Assembly (NCBI GenBank): GCA_015179125.1
Contig: WHVA01000253.1
Coordinates: forward strand, 1 to 64,000
Direction of reading: 5' to 3'
Length of the DNA: 64,000 nucleotides
Origin: Gautieria morchelliformis
Taxonomy: Eukaryota > Basidiomycota > Agaricomycetes > Gomphales > Gomphaceae
A program made the position numbers and the translations under genes. Under the pieces are notes generated by a model. The model had not been told where the DNA came from and did not search any database. It saw only the letters and a program-made list of their open reading frames with translations. Every line of letters begins with the position of its first letter. The first letter of the stretch is position 1. Below are positions 56,820 to 64,000 of this stretch, in pieces.

Positions 56820-57702
56820 TCTAAGAGTTAAACGCGGGGGTGGGTGGTTGTGGGCCCGCTGACCAATGCTTGGTCATTAGTTTGTCAGCGGAGCGCGCGA
56901 GCGGCGCAGCCGCGAGCCCTACGCCCTACCCGCGGTTCACGCCGGTCTGCCGGCTCCAGCGCTCGAGGCTGCACAGCGTTCTGGTGGCTCAAGCGCTCAA
57001 AGCCGCGCTGCGCTGGCAGAACGCTGCGCAGCCGCTTTTGCGCACTCCACCACCACCCTCCTCTCCTCTCTGCCCTCTAGATAGAATAAAATTGCGTGAG
57101 AGTGAATTAATAGATAGCCTATATAGTGTAGACTACAAAAGATCTCTTCCCAGGGAGATCTCTGCTGTGAACTATTGGGGTTGACCTCTTCAATGGGGCA
57201 GCTTTTTCTCTGCTAAGGAGCCAGGTAATCATCCCAGGCTGCCTTAGAGGGAGCCACAATTGCATTGCAGTTCTCTTAGTGTTGACTTGCACTACTGGTG
57301 GCTGAAGAAGACATCTCCCCAGGACCAGGACCAGGACCAGGACCTTTTACTGGAATTATTCCAGTTGGATAGCCGAAGAAGACTTGGATATTTTCATCAA
57401 AAAATTCCCCATCCCTTCCTTGGTACATATATTTGTCTGTGGTCTGGTGTGAGCCATCTGACATTTTTTTTTTTTTTTTTAAATAGAAATTAATAAATTC
57501 CCTTGACTTTGCCTAACAAACAAACTCCCTGTCCTTTCCTTGGTATGTATGTATTTCTCTGTGGTCTGGTGTGAGCTGTCTGACTTTTATTTAATTAGAA
57601 ATTAATAAATTCCCCTGACTTTGCCCAAGAAAAATTAACAACAGCAGCATCTGCTTGCAAATGTAAGTTGAAGTGGGGTAGCTTGATTGTTCCTCTAAGC
57701 TT

Positions 57703-60700
57703 ATGCCTGCATTTCTCAGGGATCCTTCTACTCCAGAGAGAAATCGTCAGCAGGAGCGTGAAAGGGCAAGGGAGGAGCAGGAGGGTCATATGACGTCGCC
57801 CACTGATCATAGAGCGCGTGCACTTGCTGCTGCTGCTGTCAGAGCTCAGGACCAGCCTCCCCCTCCACCACAGCCTTTTGCCATCCCTCGCCCTCCTCCT
57901 AGAAGCAATGTCGCTGATCCTTTTCAACAACCTGTGGCTGGGCCATCACGTCCTCCTATCCTTGCAGGGCCACCACGTCCTCCTATGCCTGCAGGGCCGT
58001 CACGTCCTCCGGATCCCAGTCCTGGACAGCAGGTGGCAGCCCTGCGTGCTCAGTTAGCAGCAATCCCAGCAGCACAGCCTGTGAGAAGATACAGGCAGGA
58101 GCCTATACGGCCACCTCCCAATCTTCCTGTGGTTGGTTCTGCAGGAATTGCACAGTTGCGTGCTCAGGCTGCTGAGCAGTCTGCTATATTGCAGCAATTG
58201 GGAAGAGGTAGACAGGCAGCTAATCCTTCTGTAGTAGGTTCTGCAGGAGTGGCAGCATTGCCGGCTCAGGCCAATGCAATAAGACCAATGCCTCGGCTAC
58301 TCCCTGCGCTTCTGCGGCCTCTTCAGCGACTCCCTGCACCTCCTCAGCCTCCTCAGCAACTCCCTGCACCTCCACAGCGTCTTCTGCCACTCCCTGCACC
58401 TCCTCAGCATCTTCTGCCACTCCCTGCACCTCCTCAGCCTCCTCAGCCACTCCCTGCACCTCCACAGCATCTTCTGCCACTCCCTGCACCTCCTCAGCAT
58501 CTTCTGCCACTCCCTGCACCTCCTCAGCCTCCTCAGCCACTCCCTGCACCTCGGCAGCGTCCTCAGCAACCTCCTCCTCCTATTCCACTTGGTCGCTCTA
58601 GAATAATCGAGGCAGATGTGCAGCGTCATGATTTGGGTCCCATGGTTGTTTCCTGCCCTGACTGTAAAGCATTGCACTGGATGGCAGAACGCCTGCAGAA
58701 ATCCTCAAATGTGCGGCCCAGGTTTGGTGATTGCTGTATACAAGGAAAGGTGCAGCTTCCAGAGCTGCCAGTGCTCCCTCAGCCATTGAGACGGCTCTTA
58801 GAGGGCCAGGACCCTGAGGCCAAACAGTTTCGCCAGAACATCAGGCAGTACAATGCTGCATTTGCATTCACTTCCTTGGGTGCCGACTTTGACCTAGATT
58901 TGCTTCGGGAGGGTCGTGGTCCATATGTCCTCAAGCTGCAGGGCGAACTGTATCATATTCATGGCTCTCTCATCCCTAACCCTGGGAGGCGGATACAGTA
59001 TGCCCAACTTTATATATATGATCCAGCATTGGCTTTGGCACAGAGGAACACGCGTAACCCAGGTCTGTCTCCAACTATCATGGGAGACTTGCAGGAAATG
59101 CTCCTCCTATGCAATCCTCATGTTCCCATATATAGACAAGCGGCTGAGAGGCTCAGAGCTCAGGGACAGAATGGTGAGATCCGGGCTAGGCTCACATACA
59201 GGGAACACAGGGATCCTAGGAGGTATAATATCCCTACTGCGGATGAGATTGCGGTGGTTCTTCCTGGAGATGGCATCATCCCTGAACCTAGGAATATTAT
59301 TGTCCAGCTCAAAGGTGGACGTTTTAAAAGGGTATCCGATATGAATCCAAACTATGCCTCTCTTCACTATGTCTTGCTCTTTCCCAGGGGAGAGTTGGGG
59401 TGGCAACCTATCGCCAATTACCAGGCGGGCGTGAGCGACCTGGGCGTGTCACCCAAATTCAGTTCCATTCCTATCGTCTCTTCCAGAGAACAGAAGAACC
59501 TACAACACTCCTGCGCGCTGGCAAATTATTCCAGCAGTACATTGTAGACTCTTGGGCCGCTGCAGAGCAAAGCAGGCTGTGGTGGATCAGGACAAATCAA
59601 CACACTCTCCGTGCTGAGATGTATAACCAGATGATGGATGCCTTTCATCGCAATGACAATGACAGAGATCCAAACAACTTGGGCGCAAGATCCATTCTGC
59701 CTGCCACATTTCAGGGGGGGACACGGGACATGCAGGAAAACCTGCAGAACTCTCTGGCCATTTCAAGGAAGTATGGTGTGGCAGATCTCTTTATTACCAT
59801 GACTGCCAATCCCAACTGGCAGGAGGTATTGGATGCGTTGTTGCCTGGACAAACTCCTCAGGACAGGCCTGACCTGGTGTCGCGGGTGTTCCAGCTCAAA
59901 AAGAAATACCTCATTGACTTGATCGTCAAGGAAAAGATTTTTGGGGAAACCGTCGCTCGCGTCCACACCATTGAATTCCAGAAAAGGGGACTCCCACACA
60001 TGCATATTCTTATCTGGTTTGAACGAGATTCCAAGATCAGACATCCACATGAGGTGGATTCAATGATTTCGGCAGAGTTCCCTGATCCAGAGACTCATCC
60101 TGTCCTCTACCGGTTGGTCTGTGAGCTGATGACACATGGTCCCTGTGGACAAATGAAACCAAACGCACCCTGCATGGAAAATGGCAAGTGCAAGAAAAAC
60201 TTCCCAAAGCCATTCTGTGAGGAAACCAGTCTGAATGAGGATGGATATCCAAAATATCGTCGTCGCAATGATGGAAGGCTGCACAATGTCAGAGGTGACA
60301 TGCTGGACAACAGATGGGTTGTGCCATACTCTGCCCTGCTCTTGCTCAAATTCTGGTGTCACATCAACCCTGAACTCACCATCAATGTGAGGTGTATCAA
60401 GTATATCCACAAGTATCTCTACAAGGGCCATGATCGGACCACCATGGAGTTTGGTCGCACCCAGGATGAAATTAAGCAGTACCTGGACGCTCGCTATGTC
60501 AGTGCTCATGAGGCCTGTTGGAGGTTGCTGGAGCGGGAAATCCACACCCAGGTGCCTGCAGTCATGGCACTGCCAGTCCATGAAAAGGACCACCACACAA
60601 TCATCTTTGATCCCAACCAGGATGTGGACAACATCCTGGAAAGGGCTGAGGCAAAAAAGACACCGCTCATGGCTTACTTTGAGGCCAATGATATCTACCC

Positions 60701-62747
60701 TGAAGCACGTGATCTGCTCTATGTGGAGTTTCCTGAGCATTTTACCTGGCACTCACAGGACAAGGTATGGACACCACGCCAAGGAGGTTATAGCATCGGT
60801 CGCCTTCACTTTGCAAACCCTAGATCAGGAGAGAGATTTTTTGTGCGGACTCTCCTCACAGTGGTCAAGGGGGCTAGATCCTTTGAGGAGCTTAGGTCGG
60901 TGGATGGCATACAATATGCTACTTACAAGGAGGCCTGTCGTGCAAGGGGACTTCTGGATGATGATCAGGAGTTGAGGTTGTGTCTCCAGGAAGCCAGTGC
61001 TATGAAAACAGGTGCTCAGCTCAGACATCTCTTTGCCACCATCCTTGGCCATTGCAATCCATCGGGCCCCGGCAGACTATGGGATGGCTTCAGGGAGCAC
61101 ATATGTGATGATCTCAGACATCAGCTCCAAATCAGACATGGTATGCAGGATCCACAGGACGATCAGGTTTATGATTTTGGCCTCTTTCTCTTGGAAAAAA
61201 TCCTCCAGCAGGGTGGAATGTCCTTGAGCAGCTTTGATGATATGCCTCGGGTGGCAGGCGAGTGGGAGGCCCTCATTGGAAACAGGTTCATAGCTGAGCA
61301 GAGGGACTATGACCGTGTTGAAGAGAGGAACATAGCTGATGAGGAGGTTCCCAGGCTGAATGAGGGGCAAAGGTCCACGCATGATCAGATATTACGGTCG
61401 GCACTGACCAGAGATGCTCATGGGAAACCTGATGGACAAATGTTTTTTGTCACTGGCTCAGGTGGCGCCGGGAAATCATTCACATGGAACACTCTAATCC
61501 ACTCCTGTAAAGCGGAGAGCCTCATTGTGATTGCAGTAGCCTCATCTGCAATGGCTGCACTTATCCTCACTAAGGGTACAACCTCTCATAGCATGCTTGG
61601 AATTCCCATTCCTGTCCATGAGCGCTCTTTCTCCTCCATCAAAAAGAACTCTGACAAGGCTGACATGCTGAGACAGGCCAGTCTCCTCATCTGGGATGAG
61701 GCTGCAATGCAGCATCGCCATGCCATAGAGGCCATTGACAGGACACTGAGGGATTTCCTTGACCAGCCTGACAGACCCTTTGGTGGCATCACAGTCGCCT
61801 TTGGAGGTGACTTTCAGCAGACTCTGCCAATTGTCCCTAAAGGCTCCAAGGAGGATATCGTGGGAGCTACCCTTCAGAAGTCATATCTGTGGCCAAAGAT
61901 CAAGGTCATCCATCTGACAGAGAACATGCGGGTGAGAAATGACCCTGACAGAGCCAGGTTTGCAGAATGGCTGCAGAATGTGGGCCAGGGAAAGGATCTC
62001 CCACTAGATCATACGTTCTCACTCCCTCCTCACATGGTTTGTGGCCCTGGAATTGAAGATCTGATCCAGGAAATATACCCTGGCATTGGCAATCATGTCC
62101 CTGCCCAGGACAATTACTTTTTGGAGCGTGCCATCCTCTGTGCCAGAAACACTGAGGTCAATGAGATCAATTCCATGGTGTTTAGAGAGTTTCCAGGTGA
62201 TGCTCAGGTCTTGCACTGTGCAAATTCCATTGAAGAGTCCAACGATGCAGATCGGTATCCTGTGGAGTATCTGAATTCCATAGAGATGGGCTGTCTTCCT
62301 CCTGCTCGCTTGGAAGTCAAGCCTGGAGTGCCTCTGATGCTGTTGCGCAATTTGGATCAGAAGCAAGGACTATGCAATGGGACAAGGTTGCGGTTGGTGA
62401 GGATAAGCATTAGAGTGTTGGAGGTCAGGATCATCTCAGGTCCATGTGCAGGAAATATTGCTTTCATCCCCAGGATCATCATTAAGCCATCAGAGGGAGA
62501 GTTGCCATTTGTGCTGAAAAGGAGGCAGTTTCCAGTGCGTTTGGCATTTGCAATGACTATCAACAAGTCTCAGGGACAGTCTTTGGGTACGGTTGGGCTG
62601 GACCTGAGATATCCAGTGTTTGGACATGGTCAGTTGTATGTTGGTGTATCAAGAGGGACCAACTGGAACAGAGTGAAGGTCTTGCTTGAGGAGGGTTTGG
62701 ACACAACCAACATTGTATATAAAGATGTATTACTTAGAGCTCCTTGA
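57703..62747 (+). CDS. Helitron Rep-helicase (RepHel), complete except for one frame change
   Basis: 57703-59547 encodes the N-terminal part: a Pro/Gln-rich start with tandem LPAPPQ units (58310-58570) and then the Helitron N-domain with CPDCKALHW and FGDCCIQGKVQLP. 59400-62747, in another frame, encodes the rest (1115 residues if read from 59400): RVTQIQFHSYRLF; the Rep nuclease with the His pair in KRGLPHMHILIW (about residue 200) and the Tyr motif YIHKYLYKGHD (about 335); and the Pif1-type helicase with Walker A GSGGAGKSF (about 686), Walker B LLIWDEAAM (about 765), GGDFQQTLPIV, and INKSQGQSLGTVGLDLRYPV (about 1055). The protein nicks and unwinds the element for rolling-circle transposition. 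The change of frame near 59400 may be a single-base mutation, an unseen splice or slippage. All catalytic residues I can check are kept. Confidence 0.93.
58318..58570 (+). repeat. Coding tandem repeat (LPAPPQ units) in the Helitron protein
   Basis: Units of 18 and 24 bp built on CTCCCTGCACCTCCTCAG repeat about ten times and encode alternating LPAPPQPPQP and LPAPPQHLLP. The repeat lies between the N-terminal leader and the CPDC domain. Its length likely varies among copies. Confidence 0.9.
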
Positions 62748-62897
62748 TTTTTTTATATCCACTTCTCTTCATATGGTTTATGTGTGTTACTTGATTTTAC
62801 TTGATGCAAATTGGTTACTTTTATTTTCCCCAATGCACTTGACCTTACTGATGCGTTTGACCTACACCCCCGCGCGAAGCGCGGGTACCCACCTAGT

Positions 62898-64000
62898 TCC
62901 TATAGGTGAAAGCAGCACGGTGGGAGGTTGTGGGCGCTGCTTATAAATAATATTACGTAAAACTTATGTCAGCGGCGAGCGGCGCAGCCGCGAGCACCAA
63001 CGCTGCGCAGCGGTCACGTGACCGGCAGACCGGCGTGAACCTGGAGCGCGAGCAGCGCAGCCGCGAGCGGTTCGCGGGCTCCAGCGCTCAACCCTGCGCT
63101 GGCAACGAACGCTGCGCAGCGGTCACGTGACCCGTTCGCGCGTGGTCCACGCACGACGCGCGCGCTCCACGCACGACGCGCGCGCTCCACGCACGACGCG
63201 CGCGCACGGTATAAAGGCAGAACGGTAAGGATGGAATGGCAGGAATCTGCCCACCGGCAATTCCTCTTGCTGCTGTCTGCTCTGTTCCCTGTCTGCTCTG
63301 CTCTGTCTGCTGTCTGCTCTCTATGGTGTCTCCTCCTTTAGCTGGCTGGCTGTCTATTGCTTTGGCAGGCTAGCTATCTTTTGCTTGGCTTGGCTGGCTA
63401 TCTATTGGCTTGGCTGGATTTCTATTGGTAGGTAATATCTCTTTTTTAATGCATTGCCATGTATTTTATTTTATTTGTGTTTGTAATTTCATTGGTTCCT
63501 TTCTTTTTTTTCATTATATTGTATTGTCACATGTGCTTTATATTTTTCTGAATTTTTTCGACAATAGATTTAAATAACATCCCCAGACTGTGGTGAAAAA
63601 ATTGTAGTGTAATATCTATATTTTTCAGGTTTTTTTTGAAAATAGACATCAATAAGTTTCCTCTAAAATTAATGACAATAGGTTCTGCTTTTAAATGTGG
63701 TTTGTTTTATTGTTTTATTGACTGTAAAGCTGCTTACCTATACTGGTGGCTGGCTTACTATGGCTCTGGGTTTCTCTGTCAGTCCCTGGGCTTCTCTGGC
63801 TTTGACTGGGCATTAATAACAGCTTCTGCTTCAATGTACTGTACTTTTTTGATATTTTTTCGCAAATAGATATCAATAAATTATCCTGACTTTGTGAAAA
63901 TTGACAACAGCTCCAGGTTAAATGTACAGTGCATTCTTTTGACATTTTCGAAAAATAGATAACCCTAACTTTGCTAAAATTAATAACAGCTTCAGCTTAC
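62898..64000 (+). mobile_element. Helitron Hel-3, 5' part only
   Basis: It begins TCCTATAGGTGAAAGCAGC one base after the terminal CTAG of Hel-2 and carries the same 5' signposts: GTGGGAGGTTGTGGG, GAGCGGCGCAGCCGCGAGC, GCTGCGCAGC and GGTCACGTGACC (63012-63023, 63121-63132). Three 20-bp repeats (CTCCACGCACGACGCGCGCG type) lie at 63145-63206, directly before a TATA box (GGTATAAAGG, 63208). AT-rich modules (TTTTTTCGCAAATAGAT..CAATAAATTATCCTGACTTTG) follow from 63540. The element leaves the window before any coding part. Confidence 0.8.

Larger units (their letters stand above)
56820..62896 (+). mobile_element. Helitron Hel-2, autonomous type (6077 bp)
   Basis: The 5' end TCTAAGAGTTAAACGCGGG begins at the base after the CTAG of Hel-1. 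The 3' end has the hairpin at 62869-62885 and CTAG at 62893-62896, followed by T. It encodes one large Rep-helicase. The 5' leader has GC palindromes (GCGGCGCAGCCGC), a pair of AGATCTC arms (57139-57163) and two copies of an AT-rich module ending AATAAATTCCCYTGACTTTGCC (57484-57515 and 57597-57627). Confidence 0.93.

Noticed and set aside
62948-62956. Integrated geminivirus-like sequence
   Set aside because: Only nine bases match; there is no Rep or coat gene of that kind, and the site lies within a Helitron 5' region.
1-64000. tRNA, rRNA, CRISPR and bacterial operon features
   Set aside because: Scanning by eye for tRNA A/B-box pairs and rRNA words found none, and all coding signals are eukaryotic with introns.

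Overview
The window looks like nuclear DNA of a filamentous basidiomycete. Genes carry many 50-60 bp GT-AG introns, the host genes have fungal signatures (a Tlg2 syntaxin, Dal5-type transporters, a FunK1-like kinase, a DUF6534-like membrane protein), and the transposons are the usual basidiomycete mix: CACTA with a Tnp2-type transposase, Helitrons with a Rep-Pif1 protein, and many LTR remnants. A Rhizoctonia/Ceratobasidium-like member of the Agaricomycetes would fit. That is inference from content, not from a database match.

Layout. 1-7.7 kb is a nest of LTRs: a Ty3/gypsy 3' end inside a 1.27-kb LTR family (called LTR-A here), then a three-level nest of solo LTRs, each with its own 5-bp target duplication. 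7.7-14.9 kb is a CACTA element with two divergent genes, a Tnp2 transposase and a 280-residue acidic-repeat protein, separated by a short two-way promoter; a copia relic lies inside it. 14.9-22.9 kb has no gene I can name. 22.9-26.1 kb holds two clean host genes in divergent orientation: a small cysteine-rich protein in five exons and the Qa-SNARE Tlg2 in seven exons. 27.5-36.1 kb holds two paralogous MFS transporters of the Dal5/allantoate-permease type; the second sits between inverted repeats of about 400 bp. 38.3-42.5 kb has an ankyrin relic and a small non-autonomous LTR element. 43.2-47.1 kb is a protein-kinase pseudogene split by a 2.45-kb terminal-inverted-repeat element that carries exons of a polysaccharide lyase family 8 gene and of an unknown coiled-coil gene. 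49.1-54.2 kb is a second, decayed CACTA locus: it shares the transposase start, the two-way promoter and the outer end with the first, but a DUF6534-like membrane-protein gene stands where the first locus has the acidic gene. 54.2-64 kb is a Helitron array: a relic, then three elements head to tail, the middle one with a nearly complete Rep-helicase.

How it fits together. About two thirds of the window is mobile DNA and much of it is nested, so the order of insertion can be read. The most unusual signals are (1) the CACTA pair with the same promoter and outer end but different genes in the divergent slot, (2) the gene-carrying TIR element inside the kinase gene, (3) the exact head-to-tail Helitron junction, and (4) an LTR promoter region with 17 copies of the Gcn4/AP-1-type site TGACTCA.
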